A program made the position numbers and the translations under genes. From Clostridium sp. CAG:440 (lineage in GTDB: Bacteria; Bacillota; Clostridia; TANB77; CAG-508): 45,591 nucleotides of DNA. Position 1 is the first letter of the stretch. Every line of letters begins with the position of its first letter. A model generated the notes under the pieces. That model worked only from the letters and a program-made list of their open reading frames with translations, was not told the DNA's origin and did not search any database. The DNA is taken from NCBI GenBank assembly GCA_000437215.1, contig FR898643.1:1-45591 (forward strand), written 5' to 3'. This document shows positions 22,756-31,273 of the stretch, piece after piece.

Positions 22756-22905
22756 CATTTTATAACATAAAAAAGATTAAGAATTTAATTTTTTAATCGT
22801 TTTTTATTTAAAATACAAACTTTTTAATTTTGGGTTTTAATAAATTGTGTATAATTGAATTTTATTCTATGTAAATAGCTATTTCAGACTATTAAAAAAT
22901 TAATA
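22756..22905. other. AT-rich spacer with a second terminator-like hairpin
   Basis: No gene was seen. A hairpin of AAAAAAGATTAA with TTAATCGTTTTTT lies at about 22769-22803, and an ATTAA-type inverted repeat ends next to the tRNA pseudogene at about 22888-22906. Confidence 0.45.
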
Positions 22906-22990
22906 GTAGATGGGAAAGGAATTGAACTGGCACGTCTTTTGAGACGCAGGATTTTAAGTCCTGCGTGTCTACAAATTTTGCTACATCTAT
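22906..22990 (-). pseudogene. Decayed tRNA-Leu(UAA) copy
   Basis: It aligns over its length with the intact tRNA-Leu(UAA) at 21876. The anticodon arm is unchanged (CGCAGGATTTTAAGTCCTG on the plus strand). The acceptor stem retains 6 of 7 pairs. The variable arm is a complete but different stem (CGTCT/AGACG). The T-stem (GCCAG versus CCTTT) and D-arm are broken and the CCA is gone. The -10 upstream survives but the -35 is lost by a small deletion. It should not work as a normal Leu tRNA. Confidence 0.8.
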
Positions 22991-23045
22991 ATAAATAAAA
23001 CAGGCTTATCTTAACGACAATTGATATTATAATATGCCATAAAAA
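22991..23045. repeat. Direct repeat, copy 2 (upstream of the tRNA pseudogene)
   Basis: This is the second copy of the tRNA-Leu upstream region, near-identical from 23003 to 23041. It then diverges where copy 1 has its -35 box. The two copies are about 1.03 kb apart and enclose the 151-residue membrane protein gene. Confidence 0.85.
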
Positions 23046-23130
23046 GTTAATAAAAAGATAAAAAATATTTCAAATAACCAAATGCTATGATATAATAACA
23101 AAGAAAAAACAAAGAAAAGAGGAATAGAAA

Positions 23131-24375
23131 ATGAAGAAAAAAATAATATTGAGCATAGCAATAATAATATTAGTAGCACTAACGGCACTAGTATCAATAT
23201 ATATAACAAATAACCAAAAAGAACAAGAAGAAAAAAACAAAGAAGAATTTTCAAAAAATATAATAAATCCAGATAGAATAATATACAAGAATCAGGAAAA
23301 GTACTATGAAATAAAACCAGAAAACGAAATATATAAAATAATAATAGAACAAATGTCAAAAAAAATAGACACAAGCAAAAAAGAAACAATAATATCACAA
23401 GAAGAATTAGATGATATGCATAATCAAGAAAGTTTTATAGAATTTGATTATAATACAGTAAGTAAAAATTACATATTAATATTAAATAATAAAGGAAAAT
23501 TTGCTAAAATGATGGACTCAGGAGCTGAATTAATAAAAAGTAATATAGACACAAATTCAATAAAAAAGGAAATAGATGGTAAAATAAACAACACAAAATA
23601 TTACACAATGGACAATAAAGAATATATATCAAAAAACACATTGGTCTCAGTAGAATATAAATATTTACAGCAATTTAAAAATATAAATAATCAAATATAT
23701 CAAACAGTTATAAAAGACAACGAATCATTAGAACTATATACAGCAATGTGCAACCTAGAATTTGATGAGGAAATACCAAACGATGTATTTAACAACAATG
23801 TTATAGTATTAACATTAGCAATTCCAAAAGATATTACGGTAAAAATAAATATAGGAAATTTAAGATATTATTATGATAATAAAAAGAATAATTATGAATA
23901 TACAGCACATTTATTAATTGTAAGTAAAATAGTAAACACAAACTGCATATATAATGTAGATAATACAAGCATAGAAAGTAAAGCACAAATTCAAGATGAT
24001 AATAACCAATATAATCAAACAGTAGCAAATATTGATGAAGAAATATTTGTAAAAGATTTTAATACATATTTAAATACAAGTAGTGAAAATAAAAACATAA
24101 CTCAAAATGAGGCAGACGAAATAGCAAATAAAGCATTTAAACAAGCTGAAAATATAGTTGGACAATATAGCAAAGATAGCCAAACAATAGAAACACAAGA
24201 AGTATATGCAAATAACTTTTTTACAAGAAAGGCAAATGAAACAGACAAAGTTTACAATACTAAAAAGATAAAATGTTATGTGTATACAAGAGAAGATGAC
24301 ATGCTAAATGGGGTATCAGTATATATTGATGTAAAAACAGGAAAAGTAATAGGAGGAAGAGCATTTGGAGATTAA
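23131..24375 (+). CDS. Signal-anchored extracytoplasmic protein, unknown
   Basis: The product has 414 residues. A basic MKKK start leads into a transmembrane anchor or uncleaved signal (about 5-27). A large hydrophilic outside domain follows. The last 90 residues (near TQNEADEIANKAFKQA, ending YIDVKTGKVIGG) look like a PepSY-type beta-alpha module, where metal or protease-inhibitor roles are known; that match is tentative. It overlaps the next gene by 11 bases, so the two are translationally coupled and probably form one membrane complex. Core-type AT-rich codon use. Confidence 0.65.
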   Translation: MKKKIILSIAIIILVALTALVSIYITNNQKEQEEKNKEEFSKNIINPDRIIYKNQEKYYEIKPENEIYKIIIEQMSKKIDTSKKETIISQEELDDMHNQESFIEFDYNTVSKNYILILNNKGKFAKMMDSGAELIKSNIDTNSIKKEIDGKINNTKYYTMDNKEYISKNTLVSVEYKYLQQFKNINNQIYQTVIKDNESLELYTAMCNLEFDEEIPNDVFNNNVIVLTLAIPKDITVKINIGNLRYYYDNKKNNYEYTAHLLIVSKIVNTNCIYNVDNTSIESKAQIQDDNNQYNQTVANIDEEIFVKDFNTYLNTSSENKNITQNEADEIANKAFKQAENIVGQYSKDSQTIETQEVYANNFFTRKANETDKVYNTKKIKCYVYTREDDMLNGVSVYIDVKTGKVIGGRAFGD

Positions 24376-25759
24376 AAAGAAAAATATAATAATAAATATA
24401 ATAAGCATTATTATAACTTTAGCTATATTATTGGCAGTATTTTGGAAAGAAATTTTACAAGTACCATTAATAGTATCATCAATACAAATTGTAGATTATA
24501 TATACATAATTCTTTTAGCAATAGATATATATATTATCTTTAAATATATAAAATTATTTATACAGTCAATTTATAAAAAGAAAATAAAAAGAGCAATTAT
24601 ACTTGCAATAATTGCACTAACAGTAGGCATTGGATTTTATTATTGTTTGAGGTATTCAAATAGCATATTAAAAGCAACGATGTTTAATATATTGTTAATA
24701 ATTCAAATAACATTAATTCCAATAATACTTTTATTAATAATGATATTTAATACTAAAAATAAGAAAAAAACCCAAAAAATCACTGCAATAATACTTTCAG
24801 GAGCATTTATAATATTATGTGCAATAACAACATGGCAAGAAATTCCTGTAAGTATAGAAAATATAAAAGCAGTAATGTCTTTAAACAATAAAGCAGGATT
24901 TTTTACAAATTCTGATAAAACAAAAAAAGAAAATATAGCACAAGATGCAAAAGAAAATTTATTAAATCACATAAATATACAAGAAAAAAGAGGCTATATT
25001 TTAAAAAGTGAAATTATTAATAATATATTGCCATCAATAAATATGTATAAACAAATAGGTGATATAGAGGTAAAATACATAGATGGGGAAAATGTAGAAA
25101 CCATAGTAGATACAAAAGACCAAGATTGGAAAGATAAAATAAAAGAAAAAATAGAGGGAGATTATTTTAAAATAAAATATGATTATGGAAATGACTATAA
25201 AATAGAAAAAGTAACAATACAAAGAATAGGCGGAAAAACTCAAATAACAAATACCGAAAAAAATGAAAATATAAAATTTGAAGTAAATACAACACTAGAT
25301 AATAGCATAGTAGAAAATGTAAAATCCCAAAACGTAGATAGCCAAAGCAGCACATTTGTATTTGAAAATAATCTAAAAACTAAAAAAAATACAGCAGAAA
25401 ATTTAGATAAATTTAAAATATGTTTTGTGTATGATAAAACATCAAATAACTTTATACCAGCAAAATCTGACCAAGAAAATTATGATAAAATAGAAAGTTA
25501 TAAAATATATAGTTCAGGACTTCAAATTACTTTAAAAAGTGGTATTAGTAAATTAGAAAAAAATTACTATACAATGCGTATTAATAGATATGATTCAGAT
25601 TTTAATATAATAAATACAAGTGATTATTCTTATATTTTTGAGCCAGTTGTTACACAAAATACAGATTCTAAAGGAAGAATAGTCTTAGATATGAAATTTA
25701 ACCAAACTTATATTTTAAAACAATTAAAAAATATTGAAATTATTTTTGGAAGTATGTAA
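24365..25759 (+). CDS. Polytopic membrane protein with large C-terminal domain, unknown
   Basis: The product has 464 residues. About five transmembrane segments lie in the first 160 residues (about 9-27, 38-60, 77-95, 103-128, 137-155), followed by a roughly 300-residue hydrophilic domain with many beta-type stretches. The start is TTG at 24365, 9 bases after AGGAGGA and inside the end of the preceding gene. No family was recognised. Together with its partner it may form a sensor or envelope assembly system, which is a guess from topology alone. Confidence 0.65.
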   Translation: MEIKKKNIIINIISIIITLAILLAVFWKEILQVPLIVSSIQIVDYIYIILLAIDIYIIFKYIKLFIQSIYKKKIKRAIILAIIALTVGIGFYYCLRYSNSILKATMFNILLIIQITLIPIILLLIMIFNTKNKKKTQKITAIILSGAFIILCAITTWQEIPVSIENIKAVMSLNNKAGFFTNSDKTKKENIAQDAKENLLNHINIQEKRGYILKSEIINNILPSINMYKQIGDIEVKYIDGENVETIVDTKDQDWKDKIKEKIEGDYFKIKYDYGNDYKIEKVTIQRIGGKTQITNTEKNENIKFEVNTTLDNSIVENVKSQNVDSQSSTFVFENNLKTKKNTAENLDKFKICFVYDKTSNNFIPAKSDQENYDKIESYKIYSSGLQITLKSGISKLEKNYYTMRINRYDSDFNIINTSDYSYIFEPVVTQNTDSKGRIVLDMKFNQTYILKQLKNIEIIFGSM

Positions 25760-25765
25760 AAAAAC

Positions 25766-25794
25766 TTGAAAAAATAAATAAAATATGATAACAT
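25766..25794 (+). promoter_or_regulatory. Promoter of the pheST operon
   Basis: TTGAAA (25766-25771) and TAACAT (25789-25794) are spaced by 17 bases, just upstream of the T-box leader. Confidence 0.55.
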
Positions 25795-25800
25795 ATAAAA

Positions 25801-26060
25801 CATAATAAGAAAAGCCAATTAAAAAGCAAAGTATATATAGTAAAAGTATTTTACAGAGAAAATAGCAAAGCTGAGAGCTATTTAAATACAAATATATAGA
25901 AATTTCACTTTTTAGGTCTTCTTTTGAAAAGCAAAGTAGAAAGAAGCGGTTGAACCGTTAAAACTATAATGAGGTTAATTAAAATAATTAATAAAATTAG
26001 GTGGTACCACGAAATAAGCCAATTCGTCCTATGTAATGGAAGAATTGGCTTGTTTTATTG
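25801..26060 (+). promoter_or_regulatory. T-box leader for tRNA-Phe upstream of pheS
   Basis: The T-box sequence AGGTGGTACCACG is at 25999-26011. It is followed by a terminator in which AAGCCAATTC (26016-26025) pairs with GAATTGGCTT (26042-26051) before a T-rich run. An AGAGA-type box lies near 25855. In the Stem I region, GAAAT-TTC-A places the Phe codon TTC at 25904-25906 as the likely specifier. Uncharged tRNA-Phe should bind and switch the terminator to the antiterminator, raising pheST expression. Confidence 0.92.
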
Positions 26061-26129
26061 CAAATTTAAACAAAGTAAAAAAGTTAATGGAAACTTAAAA
26101 TCCAAAATTATTACAAGGAGAGGAATTTA

Positions 26130-27176
26130 ATGAAAGAGCAAATTGAACAAATTAAAGAAAATTCAATTAATGAAATTGAAAATGCAAAAGATTTAAAACA
26201 ATTACAAGACTTAAAAGTAAAATACCTAGGAAAAAAAGGTGAGCTAACACAAGTATTAAGAACAATGGGAACATTGGCTGAAGAAGAAAGACCAGTAATA
26301 GGAAGCTTGGTAAATGAAGTAAGAGGAAAAATAGAAAATCTAATTTCTAGAAAAGAAGAGGAATTTAAAAAAATAGAACTAAATAAAAAAATAGAAAATG
26401 AAAGAATAGACATAACATTACCAAGCAAAAAAATGGTAAGAGGAAGTAAACATCCAATGAATTTGGTAATAGAAGAAGTAGAAGACTTATTTGTATCTAT
26501 GGGGTATGATGTAGTATCTGGTCCAGAATTAGAAACAGATGAATACTGTTTTAAAAAGCTAAATTTACCAGAAGGTCACCCAGCAAGAGATATGCAAGAT
26601 AGTTTCTACATAACAAACGAATATTTATTAAGAACACAAACTTCATCAGCACAAGCAAGAGTAATGGAACAAAAAGGCGGTAAAGAGCCAATAAGAATAA
26701 TATGCCCAGGAAAAACATATAGAAGGGAAGATGACGCAACACATTCACCACAATTTGCGCAAGTAGAAGGGTTAGTAATAGATAAAAAAGATAAAAATGT
26801 ATCACTTGCAGATTTAAAAGGAACATTAGAAATATTTGCGAAAAAAATGTTAGGAGAAAACTCAAAATTACGTTTTAGACCAAGTTATTTCCCATTTACA
26901 GAACCATCATACGAAGTAGACGTAACATGCTTTAAATGTGGAGGAAAAGGTTGCTCACTATGTAAAAAAACAGGATGGATAGAAGTATTTGCGGCAGGAA
27001 TGGTGCACCCAAATGTACTAAAAATGGGAGGCTATGACCCAGAAGAGTGGGGAGGATTTGCCTTTGGACCTGGACTAGACAGAATAACAATGTTTAAATA
27101 TGCAATTCCAGATGTACGTTATTTATACACAAATGATGTAAGATTTTTAAAACAATTTGATAGAAAGGATGTGTAA
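26130..27176 (+). CDS. pheS: Phenylalanyl-tRNA synthetase alpha subunit
   Basis: This is the catalytic subunit of the (alpha-beta)2 synthetase, with 348 residues as usual. An N-terminal coiled coil (about 1-90) binds tRNA. The class II core shows the motif 2 region YRREDDATHSPQFAQVEG and motif 3 FGPGLDRITMFKY near the C-terminus. A small cysteine cluster, CFKCGGKGCSLCKKTG, lies before motif 3 and is found in many bacterial PheS. It starts after AAGGAGAGG and is followed by pheT 6 bases later. Confidence 0.97.
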   Translation: MKEQIEQIKENSINEIENAKDLKQLQDLKVKYLGKKGELTQVLRTMGTLAEEERPVIGSLVNEVRGKIENLISRKEEEFKKIELNKKIENERIDITLPSKKMVRGSKHPMNLVIEEVEDLFVSMGYDVVSGPELETDEYCFKKLNLPEGHPARDMQDSFYITNEYLLRTQTSSAQARVMEQKGGKEPIRIICPGKTYRREDDATHSPQFAQVEGLVIDKKDKNVSLADLKGTLEIFAKKMLGENSKLRFRPSYFPFTEPSYEVDVTCFKCGGKGCSLCKKTGWIEVFAAGMVHPNVLKMGGYDPEEWGGFAFGPGLDRITMFKYAIPDVRYLYTNDVRFLKQFDRKDV

Positions 27177-27182
27177 AAACAA

Positions 27183-29558
27183 ATGATATTAAGTAGAAAT
27201 TTTGTAAAAGATTATATAGATTTAGATGATAATTTAAGTATAGAAAAGATAGCACAAGATATGACAAGAGTAGGAAATGAATATGATAGTGCAGAAAAGT
27301 TTATAAATGCAACAAATTTAGTAATAGGACAAATAAAAACATGTGAAGAACATCCAGATTCAGACCATTTACATGTATGTATGGTAGATGTAGGAGATAA
27401 AACACTTCAAATTGTTTGTGGTGCACCAAATGCAAGAGCTGGAATAAAAGTAATAGTAGCATTAGTTGGAGCAAATTTACCAAATGATGTAACAATAAAA
27501 AAAGGAACAATACGTGGGGTAGAATCAAATGGAATGATGTGTTCAATTGCGGAATTAGGGCTAGATAACAAATTTTTAACAGAAGAAGACAAAAAAGGAA
27601 TTTGCGAATTAGGTCAAGATGCAATTGTTGGAGAAGATCCAATAAAATACTTAGGATTTGATGATGAAGTAATAGACTTTGAATTAACAGCAAATCGTGG
27701 AGACTTGTTAAGCATGCTTGGAATGGCATATGAATTAGGGGCAATATATAATAAAAAAGTAAAAGATGTAGATATAAATTATAAAGAAACTGGAAAAGAT
27801 ATAAATCAAACATTTAATATAGACATACAAACAAATAATTGCTCTGTATTTTTAGCAAAAAAAGTAGAAAATGTAGAAATAAAAGAAAGTCCAGCATTTA
27901 TAAAAAATAGATTAATGGCTTGTGGAATAAGACCAATAAATAATGTTGTAGATATTAGCAATTATGTAATGCTAGAACTAGGCCAACCATTGCATTTTTA
28001 TGATGCAGATAAACTAAACAGTGAAATAATAGTTAGAATGGCAAAAAATGGAGAAAAACTAACTACATTAGATAATATAGAAAGAACATTAGATGAAAAT
28101 GACATAGTAATTTCAACTAAAGAAAAATCTATAGGATTAGCAGGAGTTATGGGAGGACTAGAAACAGAAGTTGTACCACAAACAAAAAATATAATAATAG
28201 AATCTGCAATATTTGATGGAGTTAGAGTAAGAAAAACAGCAAAAAAAATATTAAGAAGTGAAGCAAGTAACAGATTTGAAAAAGGCTTAGATTCAAACAG
28301 AACATATATGGCAATAAATAGAGCTTGCCATTTGTTAGAGAAATATGCAAATGGTACAGTAATAGAAGGAATGTGTACATATGATCAAAGCCAAAAAGAA
28401 GATAAAAAAATAGAAATAACATTTAAAAATATTACAGATGTTTTAGGAACAAATATTTCTAACAATGATATCTTAGACGTATTTACAAAATTAGGATTTA
28501 GCTATGAAGCAGATGACAAAAAAGCAATAGTATCAGTTCCAAGAAGAAGGTTAGACATATCAATAAAAGAAGATTTAATAGAAGAAGTTGGACGTATATA
28601 TGGAGTAGACAATATAGAAGGAAAGTTGCCAGTATTACCAGTAAAGCAAGGAAGCTATGACAAACAAACAAGAGAAATAAGAAACAAAATGGTATCACTT
28701 GGTTTAAATGAAACATTATCAATGATATTTACAAGTGATAAAGAAGCAAAAAAATACACAACAGATGACTTTGAAGTAGTAAAATTATTAGACCCATTAG
28801 CAGAAGAAAGAAATGCACTAAGATATAGCTTAATTCCATCAATGGTTAAAATATATGAATACAATAAAGCAAGAGAAAACAAGGATGTATGTATATTTGA
28901 AATAGGAAAAGGATTTTATAAAAAACAAGAAGAATATGGAGAAAATCAAAAAATAGTTGCATTAATGACTGGAAAATATTATTTAGGAGTTGGAAACAGT
29001 GCAAATGTTGATTTTTATGTTATAAAAGGAGTAGTAGAAGAATTACTAAACTTTTTAGGTTATGAAAATAGATATACTATAGAAATGCCAGACCAAATAC
29101 CAAATGAATTTCATAAAGGACAAACAGCAAATATAAATGTAAATGGACAAATAGTTGGAATTGTTGGGAAATTACACCCAGAAGTTACAAAAGATGATGT
29201 ATATGTAATGGAAATTAATTTAGATGAATTACTTTCAAAAAGAGTAGGAAAAATGAAATATAAGGAAATTTCTAAATTCCCAAATGTAAAAAAAGATGTA
29301 GCATTTGTAATGAAAAAAGATATGCCATCTGTAGAAGTAGAAAAAGTAATAAAAAAGGCAGGAGGAAAATTACTAACAAATATAGAAGTTTTTGATGTAT
29401 ACACAGGAGAAAACATAGGAAAAGATGAAAAATCTGTTGCTTATTCATTAACATTTAATGATAGCAAAAAGACCTTAACAGAAGAAGAAATAACAAAAAT
29501 ATTTGAAAATATTATAGCCAATGTAGAAAAATTAAATGATGTTTTTTTAAGAAAATAA
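27183..29558 (+). CDS. pheT: Phenylalanyl-tRNA synthetase beta subunit
   Basis: The product has 791 residues, typical length. In order: an N-terminal EMAPII-like tRNA-binding domain (about 40-150, with CEEHPDSDHLHVC), the B3/B4 editing domain (about 200-390), the B5 domain (about 400-475), the catalytic-like core, and a C-terminal FDX-ACB anticodon-binding domain ending YSLTFNDSKKTLTEEE. It has the same operon and control as pheS. The next gene begins 24 bases downstream. Confidence 0.97.
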   Translation: MILSRNFVKDYIDLDDNLSIEKIAQDMTRVGNEYDSAEKFINATNLVIGQIKTCEEHPDSDHLHVCMVDVGDKTLQIVCGAPNARAGIKVIVALVGANLPNDVTIKKGTIRGVESNGMMCSIAELGLDNKFLTEEDKKGICELGQDAIVGEDPIKYLGFDDEVIDFELTANRGDLLSMLGMAYELGAIYNKKVKDVDINYKETGKDINQTFNIDIQTNNCSVFLAKKVENVEIKESPAFIKNRLMACGIRPINNVVDISNYVMLELGQPLHFYDADKLNSEIIVRMAKNGEKLTTLDNIERTLDENDIVISTKEKSIGLAGVMGGLETEVVPQTKNIIIESAIFDGVRVRKTAKKILRSEASNRFEKGLDSNRTYMAINRACHLLEKYANGTVIEGMCTYDQSQKEDKKIEITFKNITDVLGTNISNNDILDVFTKLGFSYEADDKKAIVSVPRRRLDISIKEDLIEEVGRIYGVDNIEGKLPVLPVKQGSYDKQTREIRNKMVSLGLNETLSMIFTSDKEAKKYTTDDFEVVKLLDPLAEERNALRYSLIPSMVKIYEYNKARENKDVCIFEIGKGFYKKQEEYGENQKIVALMTGKYYLGVGNSANVDFYVIKGVVEELLNFLGYENRYTIEMPDQIPNEFHKGQTANINVNGQIVGIVGKLHPEVTKDDVYVMEINLDELLSKRVGKMKYKEISKFPNVKKDVAFVMKKDMPSVEVEKVIKKAGGKLLTNIEVFDVYTGENIGKDEKSVAYSLTFNDSKKTLTEEEITKIFENIIANVEKLNDVFLRK

Positions 29559-29582
29559 ATATATAAAATATGGAGAAAATAT

Positions 29583-30680
29583 ATGAATAAAAGGGGAATA
29601 GAAGCTACAAAACAAAAGAAAAGTAAAAAAGAACTAAATGAAGAAGAAAAACAAGATAAACTTAGAAAAAAGAAAGTAAAAATAGCATCAAAACTAGAAA
29701 AAATAGAAACTTCTGTTGAAGAAATTATAGACATAATAGACAAAGATGGAATAGAAATAGAAGAAAAAGAAAAAATAACATCAATTTCAAAAGAATTAAA
29801 AGAAGTAAAACAGAGCATAGAAAAAGTAGAAGAAGATGTAGAAAATGCAAATAAATTAACAAAAAAAGGGTTTAATATATTTGGAATTACAATTTTTCAA
29901 ATATTTGCATATTTTATAATTTATAGTTTTTTAGGTTTTATAATAGAAACTGTATTTGCATTTCTTTCAGAAGGTGTAATAGAAAGCAGACAAAGCTTTT
30001 TATATGGACCATTTTGTGCAATATATGGATTAGGCGCAGTTGTAATGATAGTTGGACTTCAAAAATTTAAAAGTAAAAGATGGAAATTAATGCTAGGTGG
30101 TATGGTATTAGGTGCTATTACCGAGTATTTAGTAAGTCTAATTGGAGAACTAGTTTTTAATGTTAAATGGTGGGACTACTCAGAAATGGCATTTAACATA
30201 CATGGAAGAATATGTGCTACATTTACAATAGCATGGGGAGCTTTAGGAGTTGTATTGTTAAAAGTAATAAACCCAAGAATTGATAAATTTATAAATAAAA
30301 TTCCAATAAAAACTTTAAAAATTGCAACATCAATTATAATGATATTTATGCTTGTAGATTGGCTTGTATCAAGCTTTGCTTTGCAAATGTTTTATGTAAG
30401 ACTTGTAGATACACATCATATAGAAATACAAGGAGAAGAAAAAGCACAAGAGGCAGCAAGAAATCTATACAAAAATGAAACCATAAAAAGTATAGTAAAT
30501 ACTTTATGGAATAATCAAAAAATGATAAAAACATTTCCAAATCTTAGAGTAACAACTAAAAATGGCGCTGTTATATATGTAAATAATTTATATAAAGATA
30601 TAAAACCATATTATGTTAAAGTTTTTGAACCAGTACTTTTTGAAAGTATGGAAGAAAGAATGACACATAAAGCAAAATAA
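29583..30680 (+). CDS. CmpB-family membrane protein (putative ABC-transporter type IV) with coiled-coil N-terminus
   Basis: The product has 365 residues. The first 95 are highly charged coiled coil (Lys/Glu-rich). Then come about five membrane helices containing the family signature: FLGFIIETVFAF, SFLYGPFCAIYGLG and KWWDYSEMAFNIHGRIC. That WWDYS...N..GRIC pattern marks the family often labelled putative ABC transporter type IV (PF06541); the transporter role is unproven. Cytoplasmic coiled-coil extensions are less usual in this family. It is probably transcribed with pheST and ends at the hairpin element at 30679. Confidence 0.82.
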   Translation: MNKRGIEATKQKKSKKELNEEEKQDKLRKKKVKIASKLEKIETSVEEIIDIIDKDGIEIEEKEKITSISKELKEVKQSIEKVEEDVENANKLTKKGFNIFGITIFQIFAYFIIYSFLGFIIETVFAFLSEGVIESRQSFLYGPFCAIYGLGAVVMIVGLQKFKSKRWKLMLGGMVLGAITEYLVSLIGELVFNVKWWDYSEMAFNIHGRICATFTIAWGALGVVLLKVINPRIDKFINKIPIKTLKIATSIIMIFMLVDWLVSSFALQMFYVRLVDTHHIEIQGEEKAQEAARNLYKNETIKSIVNTLWNNQKMIKTFPNLRVTTKNGAVIYVNNLYKDIKPYYVKVFEPVLFESMEERMTHKAK

Positions 30681-30827
30681 AAAAGTTGAAATTCTAAGTT
30701 TAATTATATATTCTTCCCAGGGCTCCCCATTATAAGAAAATGTAATTCGTACCTCATACATTTTCTAAAACGGTCCCCACTTGCCCTTCACAGAATATAT
30801 AATAAACTTAGAATTTCAACTTTTTTT
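30679..30827. repeat. 149-bp structured inverted-repeat element; possible ncRNA or MITE
   Basis: Outer arms of about 35 bp (30679-30714 and 30792-30826) pair with a single bulged A. Inside is an unusually GC-rich, structured centre: AGAAAATGTA pairs with TACATTTTCT (30735-30744 and 30757-30766), flanked by GGGCTCCCCA on one side and GGTCCCCACTTGCCC on the other. T-runs at both ends make it also a bidirectional terminator. A 14-base piece of its right inner edge recurs inverted at 35747-35760. It is either a MITE-like repeat or a structured RNA. Confidence 0.65.
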
Positions 30828-30837
30828 AGTATTTTAC

Positions 30838-30866
30838 TTGACAAATCACAAAAAAAGGTGTAAAGT
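30838..30866 (+). promoter_or_regulatory. Promoter of the ylxM-ffh operon
   Basis: TTGACA (30838-30843) and TAAAGT (30861-30866) are spaced by 17 bases, 33 bases upstream of ylxM. Confidence 0.6.
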
Positions 30867-30898
30867 ATATTAGCATTACAAAAAAGAGGTAGTAAAAA

Positions 30899-31246
30899 AT
30901 GGAAGAAAAAGTTATACTAAGTATGTTAATACAAACATATGGCAAACTTCTAACTGAAAAGCAATATCAAATTATGGACGACTACTACAATAACGATTTA
31001 TCTTTATCAGAAATAGCACAAAATCATAACATTACAAGACAAGCTGTTAGAGATATCATAAAGAAAGGAGAGAAAAAACTTTTCGAGTACGAAGAAAAGC
31101 TATTATTTATGAAAAGGACGTTAAATACAGAAAAGAAAATAGAAAAAGTTTTATCAGAACTAACGAAAATACAAAAAGACTATTCCGACAAACAAATAGC
31201 AAATGTATTAGAGACCATAAAAAAAGAATTAAATTGTTTAGTATAA
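30899..31246 (+). CDS. ylxM: YlxM/p13-type helix-turn-helix protein
   Basis: The product has 115 residues, of the UPF0122 family that accompanies ffh and contributes to the signal recognition particle pathway. A sigma-70 region 4-like helix-turn-helix is visible in LSLSEIAQNHNITRQAVRDI (about 39-58), followed by a coiled C-terminus. It is the first gene of the operon and lies 27 bases before ffh. Confidence 0.93.
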   Translation: MEEKVILSMLIQTYGKLLTEKQYQIMDDYYNNDLSLSEIAQNHNITRQAVRDIIKKGEKKLFEYEEKLLFMKRTLNTEKKIEKVLSELTKIQKDYSDKQIANVLETIKKELNCLV

Positions 31247-31273
31247 TCTAAGCAAAGAAATAGGGGGAACAAA

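Noticed and set aside
22906..22990. Attachment-site duplicate (attR) of an element inserted in tRNA-Leu
   Set aside because: Integration normally duplicates only the 3' part of the tRNA; here the repeat covers the complete tRNA and its promoter region, so a gene duplication fits better.
27301..27813. Long minus-strand frame inside pheT (170 codons)
   Set aside because: Composition is almost only Leu, Phe, His and Tyr, the usual shadow of an AT-rich Lys/Glu/Asn-coding gene. The same applies to the many other minus-strand frames opposite core genes.
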